Assembly (NCBI GenBank): GCA_030834835.1
Contig: JAUQXD010000826.1
Coordinates: 1 to 7,282 of the forward strand
DNA: 7,282 bases
DNA from: Thermoflexales bacterium
GTDB lineage: Bacteria; Chloroflexota; Anaerolineae; Fen-1058
Direction: 5' to 3'
Shown: in pieces, positions 1-5,254 of the stretch
Layout of the letters: every line of letters starts with the position of its first letter
How positions within the stretch are numbered: the first letter of the stretch is position 1
The notes under the pieces: model-generated
What the model was told of the DNA's origin: nothing
Databases searched by the model: none
Seen by the model: only the letters and a program-made list of their open reading frames with translations
Program-made: the position numbers and the translations under genes

Positions 1-566
1 GCAAAGTCGGCGGGATGCCGCTTCTCGTCGCGCACGTTAACCCGCGCGCCTTCTTCCAGTTCTTCCAGCCGGCGGCCCGACAACTTGCCGTACTCTTCAA
101 ATTTCTCGACTGAGAAATACACGGAGCCATCGACCTCATACGCATAGCCGTCGGCAACGAGCTGCCTGATCATTTCAATTTGCTCGGGAATGTGCGCGGA
201 GGCGCGCGGCGAAATATCGGGGCGCGTAACGTTGAGCGCGTCCATCACTTCGAAGTAGGCGCGCGTATAGCGCTCCACCACCTCCATCGGCTCGATGCGC
301 TCGCGGCGGGCGCCCTTCATGATGCGATCTTCGCCAGTGTCCAGCAGGTGGCCTACGTCGGTGATGTTCTGCACGTAGCGCACACGATAGCCGCTGAAGC
401 GCAGATAGCGCACGATCACATCGAACGACACGTAGGTCTTGGCGTGGCCGATGTGACTGTAGTCGTACACGGTGGGGCCGCAGACGTACATCGTAACCAG
501 GTCGGGATTAAGCGGCGTGAATTCTTCCTTCTGGCGGGTTAAGACGTTATGCACTTGAATCGACAT
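1..566 (-). CDS. cysS: Cysteinyl-tRNA synthetase, N-terminal 188 residues (partial)
   Basis: Class I aminoacyl-tRNA synthetase that activates cysteine with ATP and charges tRNA-Cys in the cytoplasm. The reverse strand from an ATG at 566-564 translates without a stop to the window edge. It begins [16 protein letters not shown] and shows [19 protein letters not shown]: Cys29 is the expected first zinc ligand and H38-I-G-H41 is the HIGH ATP-binding motif. [14 protein letters not shown] at about 67-80 follows, as in the CysS subgroup that has a TDVGH segment. The KMSKS loop and anticodon-binding part lie beyond the window. A GAGG sequence five bases before the ATG supports this start. It lies 140 bp downstream of the PIN-TRAM gene on the same strand; a yacL-like gene near cysS also occurs in Firmicutes clusters. 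No sign of damage in the visible part. Confidence 0.97.
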   Translation of the reverse strand, partial: MSIQVHNVLTRQKEEFTPLNPDLVTMYVCGPTVYDYSHIGHAKTYVSFDVIVRYLRFSGYRVRYVQNITDVGHLLDTGEDRIMKGARRERIEPMEVVERYTRAYFEVMDALNVTRPDISPRASAHIPEQIEMIRQLVADGYAYEVDGSVYFSVEKFEEYGKLSGRRLEELEEGARVNVRDEKRHPADF

Positions 567-607
567 GGTGACCTCAAATAAATTGGGGAAATACGGGGTT
601 GACGAAG

Positions 608-699
608 GTCAATCGGTAACGGGTAGATTAGTAAATCAGTAAATTGGTCGGTCAGGGCCGACAGCAACTAATCTACCAATCACTAATCTACCGATTTAC
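608..699. repeat. Inverted arrays of an 8-nt AT-rich repeat between PIN-TRAM gene and cysS
   Basis: On the plus strand 608-654 reads as consecutive units GTCAATCG, GTAACGG, GTAGATTA, GTAAATCA, GTAAATTG, GTCGGTCA. On the minus strand 699-669 reads GTAAATCG, GTAGATTA, GTGATTG, GTAGATTA. The two arrays face each other across a GTCGG/CCGAC stem (647-651 with 658-662), so the region can fold into one long imperfect hairpin. The 11-mer GGTAGATTAGT (622-632) has two exact inverted copies, at 667-677 and 682-692. There is no U-tract, so it does not look like a simple terminator. Similar octamer-like spacers are, from memory, scattered through some Chloroflexota genomes; that link is inference. Confidence 0.75.
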
Positions 700-706
700 C
701 AGACGA

Positions 707-1786
707 CTAATTACCCGACAGGTCGGGCCTGGCAAAGATCATGCGGCCGGCCGCGGTTTGCAGTACCTTGGTGACGGTCACGCTGATCGTGCTGCCGATG
801 TACCGCCGGCCTTCTTCCACCACGATCATCGTGCCATCATCCAGATAGGCCACGCCCTGCCCCACTTCTTTGCCTTCCTGAATAATCTCAATCCGCATCG
901 ACTCGCCCGGCAAGAAGACCATGCGCACGGCATTGGCCAGTTCGTTGACGTTGAGCACGTTGACGCCCTGAATCTCGGCCACGCGATTGAGATTGTAGTC
1001 GTTGGTTAAGACCGGACACTTCAGGCGCTTGGCCAGCGCGATCAATTTGTCGTCGACCTCGCGCACGTCCTCCACATCCATATCCGTGATGCGCACCCGC
1101 ACGATGGTGTCCTTCTGCATCCGATTGAGGATGTCCAGCCCCCGGCGGCCGCGATTGCGCCGCAGCGCGTCCGATGAGTCCGCAATGTGCTGCAATTCGT
1201 TCAGCACGAATCGCGGCACCAGCATGATGTTGTTGATGAAACCGGTGCGGCTGATGTCGGCAATGCGCCCGTCGATGATGACTGAGGTATCCAGCAGCAC
1301 AAACCGCTCGTCCACGGCTGCCGCGGCCGCGATCGAGCCGGGTTCGCCGCTGCGCGTTGGCACGCGCGCGGCCAACAGCCCGGCAAGGTCGCGCCGCCGC
1401 GCGATCAGCGTGGTCAGCCCCAGCAGGCCAAAGACCACTGCGCTAATAAACGGTAGAATCTCGCGGAAGGGCGACGGCAGCAACGACAGCGGCAGCGAGA
1501 TCAGCGCGGCAAACAGCAAACCCAGGGCCAGGCCCGTCACGCCGGCCACGAGATCGATCGCTGGTACCTGGCGCAGTCGCCGCTGGAACCCGTTAAACGG
1601 CCGCGTGGTCAGAAAGGGTGTCACCACAAAGCCCGTCAGCGCCCCGACCAGGGTCGTGACCAGCAATGAACCGACGCCGTTCTCCAGGCCGATGCCGCCG
1701 GCCCGGACTAACTCCTGCCCCACCAGCAACCCGCCCAGCCCGAAACCGACCATGCCGACGAGCCGCAGAATGAATTCAACACTCAT
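707..1786 (-). CDS. Membrane-anchored PIN-TRAM domain protein, YacL type
   Basis: A 359-residue protein with the layout of B. subtilis YacL: four hydrophobic segments (about 5-25, 38-60, 76-103, 108-129), a short Ala-rich linker, a PIN nuclease-fold domain (about 160-285) and a C-terminal TRAM domain (about 292-354). PIN acidic residues are visible: D166 in LLDTSVIIDGR, E197 in VLNELQ, D245/D246 in EVDDK, D263 in LTNDYN. The set is complete, so metal-dependent RNase activity is plausible, but the substrate of this family is not established. The protein should sit in the inner membrane with the catalytic part in the cytoplasm; TRAM suggests RNA contact. The ATG at 1786 has only a weak purine-rich stretch (AGAG) just upstream. 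It lies behind a ~195-nt leader with its own promoter and a terminator-like hairpin, and is probably co-transcribed with cysS. Confidence 0.93.
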   Translation of the reverse strand: MSVEFILRLVGMVGFGLGGLLVGQELVRAGGIGLENGVGSLLVTTLVGALTGFVVTPFLTTRPFNGFQRRLRQVPAIDLVAGVTGLALGLLFAALISLPLSLLPSPFREILPFISAVVFGLLGLTTLIARRRDLAGLLAARVPTRSGEPGSIAAAAAVDERFVLLDTSVIIDGRIADISRTGFINNIMLVPRFVLNELQHIADSSDALRRNRGRRGLDILNRMQKDTIVRVRITDMDVEDVREVDDKLIALAKRLKCPVLTNDYNLNRVAEIQGVNVLNVNELANAVRMVFLPGESMRIEIIQEGKEVGQGVAYLDDGTMIVVEEGRRYIGSTISVTVTKVLQTAAGRMIFARPDLSGN

Positions 1787-1816
1787 ATGATCTCTGCCTT
1801 CCCCGCGCGACTAACA

Positions 1817-1849
1817 AAAATGAGCGCACCTGTGGCCGTGCACTCATTT
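1817..1849 (-). terminator. Intrinsic terminator-like hairpin in the PIN-TRAM leader
   Basis: In the minus-strand RNA, AAAUGAGUGCAC (1849-1838) pairs with GUGCGCUCAUUU (1829-1818) through 12 continuous pairs, one of them U-G. The loop is GGCCACAG, and the hairpin runs directly into UUUUUGUUAG. It ends about 30 nt before the PIN-TRAM ATG and more than 200 nt after the lipoprotein stop. It therefore looks more like a leader attenuator than the end of the upstream gene. The promoter at 2016-1988 would read straight into it. Confidence 0.7.
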
Positions 1850-1911
1850 ACCTGCGTCGATCGCGATAAGATGATGATGCTCGCTCGATGGCGTTGTCCC
1901 GGAATGAGTGC
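1838..1911 (-). promoter_or_regulatory. Candidate antiterminator in the PIN-TRAM leader
   Basis: The minus-strand segment GCACTCATT (1911-1903) is a perfect 9-nt complement of AATGAGTGC (1848-1840), which is also the 5' arm of the terminator hairpin at 1849-1818. The two pairings cannot coexist: pairing with the upstream segment frees the terminator's 3' arm. The 54 nt between the arms could hold a sensing structure. I see no T-box sequence, no recognised riboswitch core and no clear protein site. The mutually exclusive pairing is read from sequence; that it regulates anything is inference. Confidence 0.45.
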
Positions 1912-1932
1912 TCAAGCAAGTAAAATAAACAT
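1912..1932 (-). CDS. Possible leader peptide MFILLA (very weak)
   Basis: A six-codon reading frame ATG TTT ATT TTA CTT GCT TGA lies in the PIN-TRAM leader. Its stop codon directly abuts the upstream antiterminator segment (1911-1903), so a ribosome terminating there would cover that segment and favour the terminator. No convincing ribosome binding site precedes the ATG, and a frame this short arises easily by chance. It is listed only because of its position in the leader. Confidence 0.15.
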   Translation of the reverse strand: MFILLA

Positions 1933-1987
1933 GTCGATCCGGCCTGGCCTACCCGATCGATCAGACTCCGGCTGACAACTTGCGGGC

Positions 1988-2016
1988 ATGGTAACATACC
2001 CAAAGTCAAAAGTCAA
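1988..2016 (-). promoter_or_regulatory. Candidate sigma70-type promoter for PIN-TRAM-cysS
   Basis: On the minus strand TTGACT (2016-2011, five of six to the -35 consensus) is followed after 17 nt by TACCAT (1993-1988, four of six to the -10). Transcription would begin near 1981, giving a leader of about 195 nt before the PIN-TRAM start. It lies just downstream of the lipoprotein gene, so PIN-TRAM-cysS could be expressed independently of the paralogue operon. Confidence 0.5.
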
Positions 2017-2032
2017 CTTTCCGCATAATCTA

Positions 2033-2048
2033 CGGGTCGCCAGACCCG
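2033..2048 (-). other. Short GC hairpin after the lipoprotein gene
   Basis: CGGGTC (2033-2038) pairs perfectly with GACCCG (2043-2048) across a GCCA loop, four bases past the lipoprotein stop codon. In the minus-strand RNA it is followed by GUAGAUUAUG, not a real U-tract, so it is at best a weak terminator or an mRNA 3'-end stem. Confidence 0.35.
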
Positions 2049-2051
2049 CGC

Positions 2052-2525
2052 CTACCTTAACAGGACGTTCAGCGTCGCCAGCAGCGCGGTCAGCGCCGAC
2101 GGTTCATCCGGCGCCGCCGGCTTGTCCGGCGCGGCGTCCAGCGTGCGCACCGTCGAGGCCCGGCCGTCGAGCGTGATCGTGAGGGTATGCATGAATCGAT
2201 CGCAGCACGTATTCGCCGGGATGTAAGACTCGTTGAGTCCGGCCGCCTGGGCGGCCCGCAGCGCGCCGATGAGCTGCGCAACTTGATCGGGCGTCAACTG
2301 CCGATCGGTTCCCGGCCCCCGCCCGGTGTGCGTCACTCGTCCCGTAGCTTCGATCGTCCAGGTCTCATCAAAGCCGCCAATGCCGCCCACCCGTTGATAG
2401 TGCAGGATGACGCCCGTGGCTACCGGCGAGTCCAGCGGCGACGCGCCCGGCTGAACCAGATTGGCGCAGCCCGCCAACCCGATTAAGATCAACAACCCGA
2501 TAATTCCCCGTTCCATCACTCGCAT
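2052..2525 (-). CDS. Small lipoprotein with an emfourin-like domain
   Basis: A 157-residue exported lipoprotein. Residues 1-20 form a lipoprotein signal: short basic start (MRVMERG), hydrophobic core GIIGLLILIGLAG and a lipobox LAGC with Cys20 as the lipidated residue. A Pro/Ser-rich linker to about residue 37 leads to one small domain. There VILHYQRVGGIGG, a stretch with LTPDQVAQLIGALRAAQ, and DRFMHTLTITLDGR follow in the order seen in emfourin-type (protealysin inhibitor) proteins: GG loop, helix, then a DRF-strand with a GR turn. I base this on remembered family pattern, so inhibition of an M4-type protease is only a suggestion. NTCCDRF holds a Cys-Cys pair just before the DRF strand. GGAG seven bases upstream supports the first ATG. 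It follows the paralogue gene by 51 bp and is probably last in that operon. Confidence 0.8.
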   Translation of the reverse strand: MRVMERGIIGLLILIGLAGCANLVQPGASPLDSPVATGVILHYQRVGGIGGFDETWTIEATGRVTHTGRGPGTDRQLTPDQVAQLIGALRAAQAAGLNESYIPANTCCDRFMHTLTITLDGRASTVRTLDAAPDKPAAPDEPSALTALLATLNVLLR

Positions 2526-2576
2526 CGTGTAATCTCCATCCCTGAGAACGCCGAAAGCGCTAAAATGTTCCCCTGA

Positions 2577-3410
2577 TCATTTCTTCTTCTGGTCCAGAGC
2601 CACTCTCGCCAGCTTCACGGCGATATTCGCGCCGGGTACAATCATGCCAATCGTGTCCGCCCCGATGTCAAACAAAGCATCACGCGAAATATTGATGTTC
2701 AGGGAAGGCCGCAGCGCTTTGGCATTGCGCATCTCGCCGGTGATTCCGTCGAACTCGGCTACCGCCGTCTTATCTTTGGGCTTCCAGTGAAACTCAAACG
2801 CGTAGATTGGGCGATAGTACAGATCGATCGTTTCGACGGTGACGCCTTCTTCAAACACGATGTCGGCCTGTAGTGGCTTCATCATGGGCTGCAGCGCCTG
2901 CCGCACCACGTACGACGCGCGGATTTCCGGCGGCACGACGATGGCGGATTCGCGCCCTGTAAACGACATCAAATCGGTCACCTCGAACTTGGGACCGCCG
3001 ATTAACGCTGCCAGATCGATCTTCTCGCCCGACAGACCGTCCAGAAAAATCTGCTGCCGTTCTTCATCGCGGCAGTGCTCAACCGCCGTGACCGTGAAGG
3101 CGCGGCCGTCTACCGGATAGTCAGTGTCGTGGAGTGTGATGCTCTGCACCTCTGCGCCGGTGACCGGCACGCTGAACTTGCGCGTGCGATCGTACACCTG
3201 CCGCAGCGAACACGCCGCATGCCAGAACGGCTCAAAGCGTTTCTGCGTCGCCAGCAGTTCAACCTCTTCCGATCTGGGGCGCTGCAACAGCGAACCCAGG
3301 CCGCCCCCGAAGACGTTGGTCCGGCGATCCATCGCACGGGCGCGCGCCTGCTCAGCGCTTAGCTTCTCCGTCAACGCATAGATGCGCTGTTCTGCCAGTT
3401 GAATCTCCAT
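2577..3410 (-). CDS. Conserved hypothetical protein, paralogue B of a tandem pair
   Basis: A 277-residue protein that I do not recognise, clearly paralogous to the gene just upstream. The ATG at 3410 is preferred over one 20 codons earlier: GGGAGG lies five bases before it, the protein then starts MEIQLAEQRIYAL like its paralogue, and the earlier start would read through an intercistronic hairpin. Shared blocks in order: GGLGSLLQRPRSEEVEL (37-52), FWHAAC (62-67), FSVPVTGAEV (79-88), AVEHC (109-113), MKPLQAD (177-183), YYRPIYAFEFHWKPKDKT (198-215), AEFDGITGEM (218-227). The last two blocks resemble a PepSY-like strand pair, which is a loose comparison. No signal peptide or transmembrane segment; probably cytoplasmic. 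The end ANIAVKLARVALDQKKK looks like a basic amphipathic helix missing from the paralogue. A metal site from H64/C67 and H112/C113 is possible but unproven. Confidence 0.85.
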   Translation of the reverse strand: MEIQLAEQRIYALTEKLSAEQARARAMDRRTNVFGGGLGSLLQRPRSEEVELLATQKRFEPFWHAACSLRQVYDRTRKFSVPVTGAEVQSITLHDTDYPVDGRAFTVTAVEHCRDEERQQIFLDGLSGEKIDLAALIGGPKFEVTDLMSFTGRESAIVVPPEIRASYVVRQALQPMMKPLQADIVFEEGVTVETIDLYYRPIYAFEFHWKPKDKTAVAEFDGITGEMRNAKALRPSLNINISRDALFDIGADTIGMIVPGANIAVKLARVALDQKKK

Positions 3411-3431
3411 CGCCGCCTCCCGTTCAAAACA

Positions 3432-3479
3432 CTGCGCCTGATGGAATCGATGCGCCCGATGGCGCGCCATCAGGCGCAG
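3432..3479 (-). repeat. Strong intercistronic hairpin between the two paralogues
   Basis: CTGCGCCTGATGG (3432-3444) and CCATCAGGCGCAG (3467-3479) are a perfect 13-bp inverted repeat. The spacer carries a third, near-identical copy of the arm (TGCGCCCGATGG, 3451-3462). The inner sequence GATGGCGCGCCATC (3458-3471) is itself a perfect palindrome, so alternative foldings exist. On the minus strand the hairpin is followed by TGTTTTGAACG, a poor U-tract. It may partly terminate or stabilise the mRNA and so set the ratio of the two paralogues. Confidence 0.7.
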
Positions 3480-3521
3480 ACCTGCTTTCCCGCTCGCCCC
3501 CGGCCTATCTTTAAGTGTCGC

Positions 3522-4406
3522 TTACGGCACCAGCTGCACGTTACCCGCCGCGGCCGGAATCAGCGACGTGACGGTTTCAGCGTTGATGTCGAACAGGCTC
3601 TCGCGCGTGATGTCCCTGTCGCTCTTGGTATGCAGAGCCTTGCCGCTGATCATGACCCCCGTCACCGCGTCAAACTCGGCCACGCCGGTCTTGTTCTTGG
3701 GTTTCCAGGCGAACTCAAACGCATAGATCGGGCGGAAATAAAGGTCGAGTGTCTCGATCGCGACCGTCTCTTCCAGAATTTTGTCGGCCTGGATCGGCTT
3801 GATCATCGAGGCCAGCACCGATCGGGCAATTTTGGCTGCCGACAATTGCGGCACGACCACCAGCACATCGCCCGTCGACAACGGCGTCAGATCAGTCACC
3901 TCAGTCTTGTCTTTTTGAACAAAATCCGCACCCACCTGCAGCGCCTGGCCGTTTACGGCATCCAGATATTGCACCTGCCGGTTCTCGTCGATGCAATGCT
4001 CCACCCCCGCCAGCGTGAACGTGCGGACGGTGTTGCTCAGGCCAATCTGCTGGCCCAGCTGCGATAGAAATCCGCCGCTTTGCGTGGGCTGGGCCTGCTG
4101 TGCGGCAATCTCAAACTCCTGGCCCAGAATCGTCACCGTGCGCACTTCGACGCCGGTCACCGGCACCGTGAAGTCCTTGTTGCGCTCGAACACGTAGCGC
4201 ACATTGCAGACCGCATGCCAGAACGATTCGTAACGGATTTCTTTGTAGACCAGATCGACCTCTTCGGGCTTCGGGCGCGAGAACAGGCCGCCCAGGCCGC
4301 CCGCCACCGTGTTGATGCGCTTGTCGATCGCCTGTTGTTCGGCCGCCTCAAAATCGAGGGTGGGATTCAACGTGTAGATATGCGTCGGAGCTAAACGGAC
4401 ATCCAT
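3522..4406 (-). CDS. Conserved hypothetical protein, paralogue A of a tandem pair
   Basis: A 294-residue protein of unrecognised function, first gene of the minus-strand operon. AGGAG seven bases before the ATG at 4406 is a strong ribosome binding site. It matches paralogue B block for block: GGLGGLFSRPKPEEVDL (36-52), FWHAVC (62-67), FTVPVTGVEV (79-88), GVEHC (134-138), MIKPIQAD (201-208), FRPIYAFEFAWKPKNKT (224-240), AEFDAVTG (243-250). The N-terminal 90 residues align without gaps. It differs by a ~27-residue Gln/Ser/Gly-rich insert (about 101-127, containing AAQQAQPTQSGG) between VTILGQEFEI and RTFTLAGVEHC, and by a short uncharged C-terminus. No signal peptide or membrane helix is visible. 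Conserved H64, C67, H137 and C138 could form a metal or redox site. The spacing to paralogue B is 111 bp and includes a strong hairpin. Confidence 0.87.
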   Translation of the reverse strand: MDVRLAPTHIYTLNPTLDFEAAEQQAIDKRINTVAGGLGGLFSRPKPEEVDLVYKEIRYESFWHAVCNVRYVFERNKDFTVPVTGVEVRTVTILGQEFEIAAQQAQPTQSGGFLSQLGQQIGLSNTVRTFTLAGVEHCIDENRQVQYLDAVNGQALQVGADFVQKDKTEVTDLTPLSTGDVLVVVPQLSAAKIARSVLASMIKPIQADKILEETVAIETLDLYFRPIYAFEFAWKPKNKTGVAEFDAVTGVMISGKALHTKSDRDITRESLFDINAETVTSLIPAAAGNVQLVP

Positions 4407-4469
4407 GTTGGGTCTCCTGAAATGTGAGTTGAGTGACTCTGGCCTAAGTATAATCTGTTTGCGTCAAAA

Positions 4470-4499
4470 AATATAGCAGCCAGGGAACGCGATCGGCAA
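4470..4499 (-). promoter_or_regulatory. Candidate sigma70-type promoter for the paralogue operon
   Basis: On the minus strand TTGCCG (4499-4494) and TATATT (4475-4470, five of six to the -10 consensus) are 18 nt apart. Start near 4463 gives a ~57-nt leader before the ATG at 4406. A second -10-like TATACT (4450-4445) lacks a good -35. Confidence 0.45.
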
Positions 4500-4558
4500 A
4501 GTGAGCAATAAGTGAGCAGCAATCGGACTGGTAAACACCTGTCGATCCGGCGCATAAT
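4491..4558 (+). repeat. Duplicated promoter-region element, copy 1
   Basis: Positions 4512-4556 match 5174-5218 at 33 of 45 bases without a gap. The likeness continues upstream (GATCGGCAAAGTGAGCA at 4491-4507 against GATCAAAAAGTGAGCA at 5165-5180), once an 11-nt tandem duplication of GTGAGCAATAA in this copy is allowed for. On the plus strand both copies carry GT(A/G)AAC, then 16 nt, then CATAAT here (4553-4558) or CATACT in copy 2. This looks like a shared promoter and operator. Copy 1 lies in the divergent region and overlaps the minus-strand -35 at 4494-4499, so one bound regulator could affect both directions. Confidence 0.55.
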
Positions 4559-4625
4559 ACTGGTCATCAAGCGCGGATTGGTTTGTGACGGGCGGCGCGA
4601 GGCCAGATCGATCTTCAAACCTGTT

Positions 4626-4653
4626 TTGACACGATTTTGCGGCATACTGTAAG
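4626..4653 (+). promoter_or_regulatory. Candidate sigma70-type promoter for the SRPBCC gene
   Basis: A perfect TTGACA (4626-4631) is followed after 16 nt by TGTAAG (4648-4653, four of six to the -10 consensus). Transcription would start near 4660, leaving a very short leader with GGGGGAG placed just before the ATG at 4676. Confidence 0.45.
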
Positions 4654-4675
4654 TCACAGCGTAGCGGGGGAGCCA

Positions 4676-5017
4676 ATGTCAAAAATCGAGAAGCGCATCC
4701 TGATCGATGATTCAACTGAGCGGGTGTTTGCGTACGTAGGCGAGCCGGTGGAGTCACCCGAGGTGTGGCCCGGCCTGTTGGAAGTGCGCGAAGTGCACCA
4801 TCTGATCGGTGGTATGTGCTATGCCAGCTGGTTGTACAGGCTCACCGGCCTCTATGAGGCGCAGGACATCCGATTGGAATACAAAGCCGATCAGCGCTCG
4901 TTGACGAACGAAATGCGTGGCTTCAAACTGACGATGATGTTGGACTTTCAACCAGATTCGGCCTGCGGGCCGCGTCTTGCCCTCGACGGCGACTACACCT
5001 ACTGGTCACAGTGCTGA
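4676..5017 (+). CDS. SRPBCC (START-like/polyketide cyclase) protein, C-terminally short
   Basis: A 113-residue soluble protein. Its start, MSKIEKRILIDDSTERVFAY, is typical of small SRPBCC/Polyketide_cyc2 proteins, as are EVWPGLLEVREVHHL (29-43), the central strands around LYRLTGLYEAQDIRLEY, and ALDGDYTYW near the end. The fold forms a hydrophobic cavity for lipid-like or aromatic ligands; the ligand cannot be told. The ATG at 4676 has GGGGGAG close upstream; a TTG at 4637 is in frame but would read through the promoter. Family members usually run to about 145-155 residues and close with a long C-terminal helix that covers the cavity. Here TGA at 5015 stops the protein right after the strand that should precede that helix. 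The protein may be truncated or non-functional. Confidence 0.75.
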   Translation: MSKIEKRILIDDSTERVFAYVGEPVESPEVWPGLLEVREVHHLIGGMCYASWLYRLTGLYEAQDIRLEYKADQRSLTNEMRGFKLTMMLDFQPDSACGPRLALDGDYTYWSQC

Positions 5018-5132
5018 ATACCAGAGGCCCTGTCGATGCTCAGTCCGCTGTTGATCTTTATGGGTGGCGCGTTGGGGTTGATCGCCGTCGGCCTCGCGCC
5101 GATTCTTTCGGCGCGCTTGAAAGGCCAACTCA
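5018..5132 (+). other. In-frame hydrophobic tail after the SRPBCC stop; possible remnant
   Basis: The frame of the SRPBCC gene stays open beyond its TGA. It encodes IPEALSMLSPLLIFMGGALG and then a hydrophobic stretch ending in LAPILSARLKGQLNFRSK, at about the length expected of the missing C-terminal helix. The match to the usual helix is loose. An ATG at 5036 could start a short membrane peptide but has no clear ribosome binding site, and the frame has no stop before the downstream SnoaL-like gene. I see it as decayed or untranslated DNA. Confidence 0.35.
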
Positions 5133-5164
5133 ACTTCCGAAGCAAGGTTGCTTCGGAAGTTTTT
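5133..5164 (+). terminator. Intrinsic terminator after the SRPBCC gene
   Basis: ACTTCCGAAGCA (5133-5144) pairs perfectly with TGCTTCGGAAGT (5149-5160) over 12 bp with an AGGT loop, and the 3' arm runs into TTTT at 5161-5164. It lies 115 nt after the SRPBCC stop and just before the second promoter-like element, so it separates the two transcription units. Confidence 0.8.
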
Positions 5165-5220
5165 GATCAAAAAGTGAGCAACGATTGGGCTGGTGAACGG
5201 ATAGCGATCGGGTGCATACT
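5165..5220 (+). repeat. Duplicated promoter-region element, copy 2, upstream of the SnoaL-like gene
   Basis: Diverged copy of the element at 4491-4558, with 33 of 45 bases shared over 5174-5218. GTGAAC (5193-5198), 16 nt and CATACT (5215-5220) correspond to GTAAAC and CATAAT of copy 1. Start near 5228 would give a ~27-nt leader ending in GAGGAA before the ATG at 5255. The position between a terminator and a gene start fits a promoter. Confidence 0.55.
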
Positions 5221-5254
5221 CTCTTCAACAAATCCAACCGCGCGAGGAACTGAC

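Noticed and set aside
608..699. CRISPR-like array
   Set aside because: The units are 7-8 nt and degenerate, run in opposite orientations and have no spacers.
1002..1790. Long plus-strand frame (262 codons) opposite the PIN-TRAM gene
   Set aside because: Antisense to a clearly recognisable gene. Its translation is Arg/Ser/Pro-rich with no domain, as expected of a shadow frame in GC-rich DNA.
1787..1987. T-box or other known riboswitch in the PIN-TRAM leader (considered because cysS is downstream)
   Set aside because: No T-box sequence (TGGNACCGCG-like) or specifier stem is visible. Only the terminator/antiterminator logic is supported.
3411..3470. 20-residue extension of paralogue B
   Set aside because: It reads through the palindromic hairpin, has no ribosome site, and does not match the start of paralogue A, whereas the ATG at 3410 does.
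3399..4067. Plus-strand frame of 222 codons over the paralogue genes
   Set aside because: It spans the reverse complement of paralogue A and the intercistronic hairpin, and its composition is His/Arg-rich and shadow-like. The minus-strand paralogues support each other by homology.
5015..5017. Selenocysteine or readthrough at the SRPBCC TGA
   Set aside because: The family has no known Sec at this place. No convincing SECIS-like stem lies directly after the TGA; the strong hairpin is 115 nt downstream and ends in a U-tract.
5036..5254. N-terminal extension of the SnoaL-like protein from 5036
   Set aside because: The extension would translate a 12-bp terminator hairpin and the duplicated promoter element. 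The ATG at 5255 has a proper ribosome site and gives a normal family length.
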